17,309 bases of DNA from the NCBI GenBank assembly GCA_964435475.1, contig CAYSZB010000049.1, forward strand, positions 1 to 17,309, given 5' to 3'. Within the stretch, counting starts at the first letter, position 1. Each line of letters opens with the position of its first letter. This DNA comes from CAYSZB01 sp964435475 (GTDB taxonomy: Bacteria > Chloroflexota > Anaerolineae > Anaerolineales > Anaerolineaceae). Position numbers and translations under genes: made by a program. This document shows, piece by piece, positions 7,087-14,782 of this stretch. The notes under the pieces were generated by a model. That model ran no database searches. It was not told where the DNA came from and saw nothing but the letters and a program-made list of their open reading frames with translations.

Positions 7087-9415
7087 ACTGGACGGATGGT
7101 TGCTTGATCTTTTTGAAGATCAAAATGAAGGTGCGGTATTTTACTTCATCAGCCAGGATGGCAGGCGGGTGCGCCTGCACCAGGAGTTCCCGATCGTCTT
7201 TTACGCCCTGGGAACGAATAGCGAACTGCGCAGTTTATGGCGCTTTCTTGCCTCTCAACCCCGCCCTCCCAGGCTTCGTCGTGATACCCGCTATGATGTT
7301 TTCAGTCGACGCCATGAAACGGTATTGGCTATTGAAACATCTAACGCCTATACGCAGCGAGCTCTCTTCCAGCGCATGCTGCAGTTCTTTCCAGATTTAA
7401 CCTATGCCGATGTCGACATCCAGTTGTCACTGCGTTTTTCCGCCGCCACAGGCGTTTTCCCAACTGCCTGCTGCCATGTCGTTTTTGATGAAAACCACAA
7501 AATGCTGCAGATCAATTCCCTTGATGATGCATGGTCGGTCGCTGAGCCATCAATCCCCCTGCGGGTAATGCGCATCACCCCTGGCGATAACCCTGCCCAT
7601 GCCGAACCCCGCCAGTTGCTGATCGACATGGACGGCAAGACATGCCAGCTTGATCTCAAAGACGAAAGACCGCTGTTGGTCAATTTTTGCGCCCTGTTGA
7701 AACGCTTTGACCCTGACCTGCTCCTGACGGAGTGGGGCGATACATGGCTGCTGCCCAGGCTGATCGAATTATCCCAAAAGCACGGCATTCACCTGGCGCT
7801 CAACCGTGAACCACACAGGGACATCCGCTGGCAGAAAGAGCGCTCTTTCTTCTCTTATGGTCGGGTTGTCTATCGCGGGCAACAGGTCCAGCTTTTTGGC
7901 CGCTGCCACATCGACAGGCGCAACGCATCGATGTGGAATGAGTATGAACTGGATGGCGCCATGGAAGCTTGCCGGGTAACATCATTGCCCCTGCAGGTTT
8001 CTGCACGCACTTCCCCCGGCACAGGAATCTCGTCCATTGAAGTCCTGACAGCCCTGCGCGAAGGAATTCTTGTGCCCTGGCAAAAACAACAAGCCGAAAT
8101 GATCAAACCGGCGGCTGAACTTTTTTCAGCCGACCAGGGCGGCCTGGTGTATCAACCGCAAGTGGGCGTCCACAAGCATGTAGCGGAGATCGACTTTGTG
8201 TCACTCTACCCGGCGATCATGGTCAACTTCAACATTTCCCCGGAAACCATTTTGTCCGATCCCACCGCCCCAAACGTCGTCCCCACGCTGGGTATCGCCA
8301 TTGATGACTCTCAAATGGGTATCGTTGCCAAAGCACTCAAACCGCTGCTCACAAAACGCGTATCCCTCAAAACGCAGTTAAGCAAACTATCCCCCCGGGA
8401 CGCATCATACAACTCCCTTTCAAGTCGCGCCTCTGCACTTAAATGGCTGCTTGTGACCTGTTTTGGCTACCTGGGTTACAAAAATGCACGTTTCGGGCGC
8501 ATTGAAGCCCACCAGGCAGTGACGGCCTATGGGCGCGAGCTTTTGCTGCGGGCAAAGGAAGCGGCGGAAGAAGCGGGTTTCGAGGTATTACACCTTTATG
8601 TCGATGCACTCTGGGTTTGTAAAGCGGGTTGTGAAAAACCGGCTGATTTTGAAGAATTGCTTTGCCGCATTATTGAGCGCACCAATATTCCAATTGCCCT
8701 GGATGGCGTGTACCGCTGGGTGGTTTTTGTGCCATCGCGCCTGAATGCAGACCGCCCGGTGCCCAATCGCTATTTTGGTGTCTTCCAGGATGGTTCACTC
8801 AAGATGCGTGGCATCGATGCCCGCCGGCATGACACCACACCGTACATTGGTCAAACGCAAAAGCATATTCTGGAGATGCTGGCAGAATACGCCGAACCAC
8901 GGGACGCACTGCCGTCCGTACTGCGATACCTGAAGATGCGCTTGCGAAAACTACGCAATGGCGAAGTACCTCTAAAGGACCTGTTGGTTAAGCAGAGGTT
9001 GGGCCGCAAGGTAGAGGCTTATCGCACATTACCCGCTGCCGGGCGTGCCGCCAGGCAGCTTGAAGCGGTTGGCAAACGACTGGAACCCGGTCAGAGGGTT
9101 GTCTTTCTTCACATGCGGGGTGAGCCCGGGGTTCATGCCTGGGATCTTCCAAATCCGCCCGATCCACGGTCAGTTGACTGGCTGTACTACCAGGAACTGA
9201 TGATCCGGGCAGCATCAACCGTCCTACAGCCCTGGGTTGGCTCTGAAGTGAAACTGAGAGACCTGGTTCTTAAAGAAACAGTCCAATTGAGACTGCCCAG
9301 GATGATCTCCAGGCATCCAGTTATCCATTCACTGCCAATCCTGGCAAAGCCTGTCCTTCTTCCTGCGCCAAAAGCGGAGAACCTGGTTACGATCGATTGC
9401 TGGGAACAATTCTGA
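7079..9415 (+). CDS. polB2: PolB2-type family B DNA polymerase with disrupted motif C and exonuclease
   Basis: The product is 778 aa from the ATG at 7079, which overlaps the upstream stop by 8 nt; AGGAG is at 7070-7074. The frame is open to a TTG at 6836, but that part only shadows the small gene. Family B features in order: a degenerate exonuclease region in which Exo I (PLRVMRITPGD, about 160-170) lacks the Asp-x-Glu pair and Exo II (EWGDTWLLP, 218-226) lacks the catalytic Asn and Asp; GRCHID (274-279); motif A DFVSLYPAIM with Asp372 intact; motif B K455-WLLVTCFGY with Lys and Gly-Tyr kept but the usual Asn-Ser replaced by Val-Thr; motif C YVDALW (507-512), where YGDTDS is expected. Asp509 remains and the second Asp is Leu511. 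This is the PolB2 pattern. The group was first called inactivated, although Sulfolobus Dpo2 was later reported active in lesion bypass. No proofreading is expected. A translesion or accessory role is likely. Confidence 0.88.
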   Translation: MPELDGWLLDLFEDQNEGAVFYFISQDGRRVRLHQEFPIVFYALGTNSELRSLWRFLASQPRPPRLRRDTRYDVFSRRHETVLAIETSNAYTQRALFQRMLQFFPDLTYADVDIQLSLRFSAATGVFPTACCHVVFDENHKMLQINSLDDAWSVAEPSIPLRVMRITPGDNPAHAEPRQLLIDMDGKTCQLDLKDERPLLVNFCALLKRFDPDLLLTEWGDTWLLPRLIELSQKHGIHLALNREPHRDIRWQKERSFFSYGRVVYRGQQVQLFGRCHIDRRNASMWNEYELDGAMEACRVTSLPLQVSARTSPGTGISSIEVLTALREGILVPWQKQQAEMIKPAAELFSADQGGLVYQPQVGVHKHVAEIDFVSLYPAIMVNFNISPETILSDPTAPNVVPTLGIAIDDSQMGIVAKALKPLLTKRVSLKTQLSKLSPRDASYNSLSSRASALKWLLVTCFGYLGYKNARFGRIEAHQAVTAYGRELLLRAKEAAEEAGFEVLHLYVDALWVCKAGCEKPADFEELLCRIIERTNIPIALDGVYRWVVFVPSRLNADRPVPNRYFGVFQDGSLKMRGIDARRHDTTPYIGQTQKHILEMLAEYAEPRDALPSVLRYLKMRLRKLRNGEVPLKDLLVKQRLGRKVEAYRTLPAAGRAARQLEAVGKRLEPGQRVVFLHMRGEPGVHAWDLPNPPDPRSVDWLYYQELMIRAASTVLQPWVGSEVKLRDLVLKETVQLRLPRMISRHPVIHSLPILAKPVLLPAPKAENLVTIDCWEQF

Positions 9416-9463
9416 AATTAAAAGCACAATTGTCTTCGTAAGTTATGACCAGCCAGTCCTGCC

Positions 9464-9964
9464 TCACCTTTCCGGGACAACAAAAAACTGCAGGTCATTG
9501 CTGACAAGGTCAAGTGTACAAAAAGAACGCGGTTCAGGGTATACCCCGCCTAAAGCTCCAGGGTTGATGATGCGCGTCTGGAAGTATTGTTTATCGAAAT
9601 GCTCGTGGGTATGACCGCGAATGATGTAATCGTACTGCCTGAGATGAACAGCTACCAACACCTGTTCCTCGACCTCCCCATGCAATACCATGATCTTCTT
9701 ATCGGCGATCTTCCCGTCAAAGAATGGGCCGGCAAATGAGTCGTTGCCTAACTTTTGCACCTCAAAGTTGATAAGTCCTCTTGATCGGTCCCAGTTTCCA
9801 TAGGTATAGATCAGACGGAATCCATCAAAGTATTGGATCAGGCCCATATCGCCAAGGTCACCACAGTGAATGACTGTGGTGATGTCCCTGCTGCGGAATT
9901 TACTCAATACGAAGAGCAAATTCGAGAGATTATTGTGTGTGTCAGATAAGATGCCGATCTTCAT
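9464..9964 (-). CDS. YfcE/MJ0936-type metallophosphoesterase
   Basis: The 166-aa product is a compact calcineurin-like phosphoesterase with every metal-site motif present: SDTH (Asp8, His10), HCGDLGD (Asp36), GNWD (Asn57, Asp59), VLHGE (His95) and GHTH (His118, His120). The family binds two divalent metals and hydrolyses phosphodiesters or phosphomonoesters; the physiological substrate is usually unknown. The length is typical for YfcE-like proteins. It converges with polB2 across 48 bp that show no clear hairpin, and diverges from the TPR gene. The ATG at 9964 has only a weak ribosome site. Confidence 0.93.
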   Translation of the reverse strand: MKIGILSDTHNNLSNLLFVLSKFRSRDITTVIHCGDLGDMGLIQYFDGFRLIYTYGNWDRSRGLINFEVQKLGNDSFAGPFFDGKIADKKIMVLHGEVEEQVLVAVHLRQYDYIIRGHTHEHFDKQYFQTRIINPGALGGVYPEPRSFCTLDLVSNDLQFFVVPER

Positions 9965-9980
9965 TTTGTTTCGAAGGATA

Positions 9981-9986
9981 ATTATA
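9981..9986 (-). promoter_or_regulatory. Possible -10 box for the metallophosphoesterase gene
   Basis: On the minus strand this reads TATAAT, 16 nt before the ATG at 9964, giving a predicted leader of about 10 nt. No good -35 box lies at the expected distance, so this is tentative. Confidence 0.3.
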
Positions 9987-10037
9987 TGCGAAACTACTCA
10001 ATAAAGGGCGAACATGGATGCGTACCGAACCTCTCTG

Positions 10038-10046
10038 TGGTAAAAT
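10038..10046 (+). promoter_or_regulatory. Extended -10 promoter upstream of the TPR gene
   Basis: TGGTAAAAT is an extended -10 element (TG-n-TAAAAT) with no matching -35 box, as is common for extended -10 promoters. It predicts transcription from about 10053 and a leader of about 26 nt carrying the ribosome site GGGAGA at 10069-10074. Confidence 0.4.
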
Positions 10047-10078
10047 TTTCATAGTTAAGCATTCAATTGGGAGAAAGC

Positions 10079-11011
10079 ATGCCCACAGCTCTTCAAAAAG
10101 GTATAGAATCCGCTAAAGCTGGTCACCTGGATCTGGCTTTGTCGCATTTAAAGGATGCGATCATTGAAGAACCTGAAAATGCAAATGTGTGGGTGTGGCT
10201 GGCAGCGATCATTGAAGATGACACCAAGCAGGCGATCTTCCTCAAAAAAGCTCTCGAGATCGATCCTGACAACCGTCCTGCCTTGCGAGGCATGACTTAC
10301 CTTGAACGCAAGAAGACAGTTGCACCCAAACCAAACGAGAAATTATCTGATTACACAAGACCAATCGGGTTATTCAAAAAAGAGCAGGAAGTACCCAGGC
10401 AAGCAGAACCCGAGATCACATCATCCCAGGTCCAATCTCATCCCTCGCGAGAGGAAGTTCATAAAAGGACTACCCCGATCCCGGTAGAAGAACATCAGGG
10501 GGTTTCACCTGAACAGGAACTGGCAAAAGCAAAGAAAAAAACTGCCTGGTTGGATGTAATTCTTTATACCATCATCTTGCTGGTATTTATTGTCATTGGT
10601 CTCTTGATCGGCTCCACCCTGCTGAAAATTGAGTTACCTTTCCTCTCAGCTCCAAAGGTCACGATCGAAGTTCCTGCACTGCCTGAAAGTGCCGGGGTTT
10701 ATCTCCTTGATGGTGATAAGTATCTTGAAATGAGATCATTTACTGGCGTTCCAGATTATGAGGATGGCATACCAGCTACAGCCAATCGGGAAGCAATGGT
10801 CTTGATCAATAATCTGCCCTTTGCCTTTGACTCTCTTGTCTTTAAATATGAGGATGGCAAAAATGTACAGTTCTCGCGCATCCGCGTGGACGGTTCTTCC
10901 TTTTTCTTGATCCCGGGCGAATCACTGCTTAAAGGATTGTATTGCCTGATCGATCTAAATTCCGAAGGGATTGAACAATCACAATTCTGGTGCTTAAGAA
11001 TCAACGAGTAA
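10079..11011 (+). CDS. TPR protein with single membrane segment
   Basis: The 310-aa product has three parts. Residues 1-80 form about two TPR-like helical repeats (ALQKGIESAKAGHLDLAL..., then a second ending LKKALEIDPDNRPALRGM). Residues 85-155 are a Pro/Glu/Lys-rich linker. A single transmembrane helix at about 158-182 (VILYTIILLVFIVIGLLIG) precedes a C-terminal domain of about 125 residues with beta-strand character that I do not recognise. With the basic residues AKKKTAW before the helix, the TPR part should be cytoplasmic and the C-terminal domain outside. The frame opens with a TTG at 10067, but the ATG at 10079 has GGGAG 5 nt upstream, so I use it. Its job is unknown; assembly or sensing at the membrane is plausible from the layout. 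Confidence 0.85.
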   Translation: MPTALQKGIESAKAGHLDLALSHLKDAIIEEPENANVWVWLAAIIEDDTKQAIFLKKALEIDPDNRPALRGMTYLERKKTVAPKPNEKLSDYTRPIGLFKKEQEVPRQAEPEITSSQVQSHPSREEVHKRTTPIPVEEHQGVSPEQELAKAKKKTAWLDVILYTIILLVFIVIGLLIGSTLLKIELPFLSAPKVTIEVPALPESAGVYLLDGDKYLEMRSFTGVPDYEDGIPATANREAMVLINNLPFAFDSLVFKYEDGKNVQFSRIRVDGSSFFLIPGESLLKGLYCLIDLNSEGIEQSQFWCLRINE

Positions 11012-11012
11012 C

Positions 11013-11032
11013 TTATCAAACATCGCTGATAA
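11013..11032. repeat. Small inverted repeat TTATCA / TGATAA
   Basis: Perfect 6-bp AT-rich arms (11013-11018 and 11027-11032) surround an 8-nt spacer directly after the TPR stop. A short run of T follows after a few bases (11036-11042). It could be a weak terminator for the TPR gene or an operator for the next gene; neither reading is strong. Confidence 0.3.
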
Positions 11033-11040
11033 ATTCATTT

Positions 11041-11069
11041 TTCACTGTATAACAGTGAGAGTTTATGAT
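11041..11069 (+). promoter_or_regulatory. Promoter of the nfnAB operon
   Basis: TTCACT (11041-11046, 4 of 6) and TATGAT (11064-11069, 5 of 6) are spaced by 17 bp. The predicted start at about 11076 leaves a leader of about 17 nt containing GGAG (11085-11088) before the GTG start codon. Confidence 0.5.
11042..11058. promoter_or_regulatory. Palindromic operator candidate TCACTGT-ATA-ACAGTGA
   Basis: Perfect 7-bp arms (11042-11048 and 11052-11058) surround a 3-bp ATA spacer. The palindrome overlaps the -35 box and the upstream half of the promoter spacer, the usual place for a repressor. It does not match the CRP/FNR, Rex or E. coli LexA consensus in arm order or spacing, so the regulator is unknown. 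Confidence 0.45.
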
Positions 11070-11092
11070 ACTTTATCTTTGTCCGGAGAAGA

Positions 11093-13342
11093 GTGATAGA
11101 CAAATCAATATTAAGTTCTGTTTGGATAGCTGAGAACATTAAAAAAATCGAAGTCAAGACCAGGAGCATTTCAAGAAAACAGCAACCTGGTCAATTTATC
11201 ATATTAAGAATAGACGATTCAGGTGAGAGAGTGCCTCTCACAATAGTTTCTTCCAATCCTGAAAATGAGCAGATCACCCTGATAGTCCAGGATGTCGGTA
11301 AAAGTACGCATGACCTATGCTCCATGCAACCAGGGGAAGTCTTGCATGACCTAGTAGGTCCCCTGGGTAACCCATCCCACATCGATCATTTTGGACATGT
11401 GGTGATCATAGGAGGCGGAGTTGGAACAGCTGTTGCCTACCCGGTAGCCAAGGCACTAAAAGGAGCAGGCAACCATATAACAACCGTAAATGGTGCGAGG
11501 AACAAGGAACTTGTAATCCTAGAACAAGAATTGCTGGCGGTCAGTGACGAAAGTTATATCACGACAGATGATGGCTCATATGGCTTTCATGGATTCGTTA
11601 CCCAACAGCTACAACTTCTTCTAGATTCCGGCAAAAAATTTAACCGTGCCATTGCCATAGGCCCCTTGCCTATGATGAGAGCTGTCGCAGAGGTAACACG
11701 TCCCTATAAAATTCCAACAATCGTCAGCCTGAACAGCATCATGGTTGATGGTACCGGGATGTGCGGCGGGTGTCGGGTCAAGGTTGGAAATGAAACCAGG
11801 TTCACCTGTGTTGATGGACCGGAATTTGATGGTCATCTTGTTGATTTTTCGATGATCATGAATCGCAATAGAGCCTATAAACATGAAGAATTATGCTCCA
11901 TCGACTTGAGCGTAGAAAAGCTCAAGGCTGAAGAAAGAAAAGAAATCAAGAAGATACCCAGGCAGAAAATGCCTGAGAGAGATCCCCAGGAGCGCATCCA
12001 TACCTTTGAAGAGGTCAACCTGGGCTTCACAGAGGAACTTGCACATTTAGAAGCCCTGCGGTGTTTACAATGCCACAAGCCACTGTGTGTGGAAGGCTGC
12101 CCCGTCGGTGAGAAGATACCTGACTTCATCAAACTGATCCTGGAGAAAAAATACCTAGAAGCAGCAGAAAAGATCAAGGAAGACAATGTGCTTGGAAGAG
12201 TCTGTGGACGGGTATGTCCCCAATCAGATCAATGCGAAAAAACATGTATTCTCACCAAAAGAGGAGAAGCAGTGGCGATTGGTGCCCTGGAGCGGTTTGT
12301 TACCGATTTTGCACGCAAGGCAGGTAATGTAGTACAAAAAACCATTTCACACAAGACCGGTCATAAAGTGGCTATCATTGGCAGTGGTCCCAGCGGATTG
12401 ACCTGTGCAGGCGACCTGATCAGGCTTGGACATGATGTCACTGTTTTTGAGGCTTTTCATGACTTTGGTGGGGTTTTAATCTACGGAATTCCAGAATTCA
12501 GGCTACCAAAAGAAATTGTCCATGAACAAGTGGATAGCCTGAGGGAGTTAGGTGTGGAATTCATTGCCAATACGGTTGTTGGATTGACCTATACGATCGA
12601 TGAATTAATGAGCGAAGAAGGATTCGATTCAATTTTTATTGGAGTCGGCGCAGGACTGCCCAATTTTATGAACATACCCGGGGAAGACCTGGTAGGTATA
12701 TATTCATCCAATGAATTCCTGACCAGAGTTAACCTCATGAAAGCCTGGCAATTTCCGAAGGTGGACACACCAATTATTGACGTCAAAGGCAAACATGTGG
12801 CAGTTATTGGCGGTGGAAACACGGCACTTGACTCAGCCCGGGTCGCTTTGCGACTTGGTGCCAGCCAGGTTGACATCGTTTACCGCAGATCCGAAGCCGA
12901 AATGCCTGGCCGCCTTGAAGAGATCAAGCATGCCAGGGAAGAGGGGGTAAATTTTAACTTCCTGAGTGCACCAGTCGAGTTTATCGGTACACAGGAAGGC
13001 AGATTAACTTCAATGAAGTTAATTCACATGGAACTTGGTGAACCCGATTCTTCAGGCAGAAGACGCCCTGTCACCATCAAAGATTCAGAGCATGTTAACC
13101 CGGTGGACCTGGTTGTCATTGCCATCGGCAATGGCTCAAATCCCATCATCCAGAAAACAACCCCTGATCTCCAGTTCAATAAATGGGGAAATATCATCGT
13201 AGATGATAACTCCATGCAAACAAGCAAGGCAGGGGTATTTGCTGGAGGTGATATTGTCACTGGAGGAGCAACCGTCATTTTGGCAATGGGCGCCGGTCGC
13301 AAAGCGGCAGCAGCAATTGACAAATATCTCTCAGACAATTAG
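11093..13342 (+). CDS. nfnAB: Fused NfnAB: NADH-dependent reduced ferredoxin:NADP+ oxidoreductase
   Basis: The 749-aa product fuses both Nfn subunits. The N-terminal NfnA/PyrK-like half (1 to about 270) has the flavin motif ERVPLT (45-50), the nucleotide-binding VVIIGGGVGTA (103-113), and a [2Fe-2S] site with Cys224, Cys227, Cys239 and Asp219. This fits the Asp-plus-three-Cys ligation reported for NfnA. The C-terminal NfnB/GltD-like half has two [4Fe-4S] sets (Cys324, 327, 332, 336 and Cys371, 375, 381, 385), an FAD-binding VAIIGSGPSG (426-435), NADP-binding VAVIGGGNTALD (569-580) and the closing AGGDIVTGGATV. In the family this enzyme bifurcates electrons between NADPH, NAD and ferredoxin, balancing redox pools in anaerobes. 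Databases often label such fusions dihydroorotate dehydrogenase/glutamate synthase. The start is a GTG with GGAG 4 nt before it. The GH4 gene follows after 14 nt. Confidence 0.92.
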   Translation: MIDKSILSSVWIAENIKKIEVKTRSISRKQQPGQFIILRIDDSGERVPLTIVSSNPENEQITLIVQDVGKSTHDLCSMQPGEVLHDLVGPLGNPSHIDHFGHVVIIGGGVGTAVAYPVAKALKGAGNHITTVNGARNKELVILEQELLAVSDESYITTDDGSYGFHGFVTQQLQLLLDSGKKFNRAIAIGPLPMMRAVAEVTRPYKIPTIVSLNSIMVDGTGMCGGCRVKVGNETRFTCVDGPEFDGHLVDFSMIMNRNRAYKHEELCSIDLSVEKLKAEERKEIKKIPRQKMPERDPQERIHTFEEVNLGFTEELAHLEALRCLQCHKPLCVEGCPVGEKIPDFIKLILEKKYLEAAEKIKEDNVLGRVCGRVCPQSDQCEKTCILTKRGEAVAIGALERFVTDFARKAGNVVQKTISHKTGHKVAIIGSGPSGLTCAGDLIRLGHDVTVFEAFHDFGGVLIYGIPEFRLPKEIVHEQVDSLRELGVEFIANTVVGLTYTIDELMSEEGFDSIFIGVGAGLPNFMNIPGEDLVGIYSSNEFLTRVNLMKAWQFPKVDTPIIDVKGKHVAVIGGGNTALDSARVALRLGASQVDIVYRRSEAEMPGRLEEIKHAREEGVNFNFLSAPVEFIGTQEGRLTSMKLIHMELGEPDSSGRRRPVTIKDSEHVNPVDLVVIAIGNGSNPIIQKTTPDLQFNKWGNIIVDDNSMQTSKAGVFAGGDIVTGGATVILAMGAGRKAAAAIDKYLSDN

Positions 13343-13356
13343 AACGGATAAATAAC

Positions 13357-14751
13357 ATGAAACAAGCAAAAAAGATCGTATGCATAGGAGCCGGTAGTTT
13401 TTCCTTTGGTTTAAGTACCTTGATCACCTTGCTTAAAAGCGAGGTTCTCAAGGGGTCTGAGATCGTACTGGTAGATCGAGATCCAAAAGCTCTTGACCTG
13501 ATTAGCCAGTTGGCAATCTGGTTGAATAATAGTTGGGGGGCGGAAAAACAGATATCATCCTTTTCCCACCACACAGAAGCACTCACTGGGGCAGATTTTG
13601 TGATCAGTGCAATTGAAGTTCCCCCCCGTGAAAAACTCTGGGAAGAGGATTTCAACATAACGCTAAAATACGGGCTGCGTCAGCCTTACGCTGAAAATGG
13701 TGGACCGGGGGGATTTGCGCATGCGGCCAGGAATATCAAGCCTGTTCTTGACATCGCCTTTGACATTGAAGAATTATGCCCTGATGCACTTTTTATCAAC
13801 TTTTCCAACCCCATGGCAAGGATCTGCAGTGCAATTCACCGCTACAGCCAGGTCAAAGTAGTTGGCCTATGCCATCAACTGGGTGCAGGTTATGCAATGG
13901 CGGCGAAAGCCCTTGCCAAAGACCTGGGAATTGATCCCGGGGATGATTTTTTAAGCGCCCATGCTGCCAAGGAAAACTTTGAACCAATGCATAGGATGGG
14001 TCACCTGGGTTTTGAAAAATTAAAGATCCTGGCGGCAGGTCTCAACCACTTCACCTGGATATTCGGACTAAATGACCGCCGAACAGGTGAAGATCTCTAC
14101 CCCCTCTTCAGGAAAAGATGGGCTGAGGTGGACAAGAACTTTGAACCACTGACCAGGGATGTCTTTGACGCATTTGGATATTTTCCTGTACCCGGTGATG
14201 AGCACCTCTGTGAATACCTTCCCTGGGTTTCTGATCCACTGTCAAAGCCATGGCAAAAATATGACCTCAGCCTGTATGATTGGCGGGAAAGGGAACGTGC
14301 ACGGGATAGCGAATGGAAAAGGATCGAAGATGTCCTGGTCAAGAAGAACAATCCTGATCAGTTTAGCCAGGCATTCAGTGAAGGCGCAATCGAAGTGATT
14401 GAAAACGTGATCACAAATGGCGATCTTCTGTGGGAGGCTGTCAATATTCCAAATGCCGGTTACATCACCAACCTGCCGGATGATGCCATCGTTGAGGTAC
14501 CTGGCTTGATCAGTTCAAGGGGTATTACCGGTATCCAGATAGGACAGATTCCCGAAGGCATCGCTGAACTATTGCGTCGAGAAATTACCTGTACTGAACT
14601 ATGCGTCGATTCTGCAGTTTATGGTGACCGGCAATTAGCGCTCCAGTGTCTGCTGCTAGACCCCATGATCACTGACATTGACATGGCAAAGAACATCCTG
14701 GAAGATTACCTGATCACCTACCGTGATCTCTTGCCGCAATACTGGCAATAA
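13357..14751 (+). CDS. Glycoside hydrolase family 4 (NAD-dependent alpha-glycosidase type)
   Basis: The 464-aa product carries the GH4 hallmarks: NAD-binding IGAGSFSFG (10-18) with Asp40 ending the second strand, NFSNPM with Asn151-Pro (the conserved NP), GLCHQ with Cys172 (metal ligand), GLNHFTW with His231 (metal ligand), and DEHLCEYLPW (281-290). GH4 enzymes use NAD+ and usually Mn2+ in an oxidation-elimination-addition-reduction mechanism on alpha- or beta-glycosides, sometimes 6-phosphorylated. Substrate specificity cannot be assigned; alpha-galactosidase, alpha-glucosidase and alpha-glucuronidase/galacturonidase types are all possible. Length is normal for the family. It starts 14 nt after nfnAB without a strong ribosome site, so it is probably co-transcribed and perhaps coupled. 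No sugar transporter lies nearby. Confidence 0.92.
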   Translation: MKQAKKIVCIGAGSFSFGLSTLITLLKSEVLKGSEIVLVDRDPKALDLISQLAIWLNNSWGAEKQISSFSHHTEALTGADFVISAIEVPPREKLWEEDFNITLKYGLRQPYAENGGPGGFAHAARNIKPVLDIAFDIEELCPDALFINFSNPMARICSAIHRYSQVKVVGLCHQLGAGYAMAAKALAKDLGIDPGDDFLSAHAAKENFEPMHRMGHLGFEKLKILAAGLNHFTWIFGLNDRRTGEDLYPLFRKRWAEVDKNFEPLTRDVFDAFGYFPVPGDEHLCEYLPWVSDPLSKPWQKYDLSLYDWRERERARDSEWKRIEDVLVKKNNPDQFSQAFSEGAIEVIENVITNGDLLWEAVNIPNAGYITNLPDDAIVEVPGLISSRGITGIQIGQIPEGIAELLRREITCTELCVDSAVYGDRQLALQCLLLDPMITDIDMAKNILEDYLITYRDLLPQYWQ

Positions 14752-14782
14752 TCCTTATCAAAATTTTATTTTTGGAGGAACG

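Noticed and set aside
11042..11058. E. coli-type LexA box at the nfnAB promoter
   Set aside because: CTGT and ACAG are present but separated by 3 bp instead of 8, so the helical spacing is wrong for that site.
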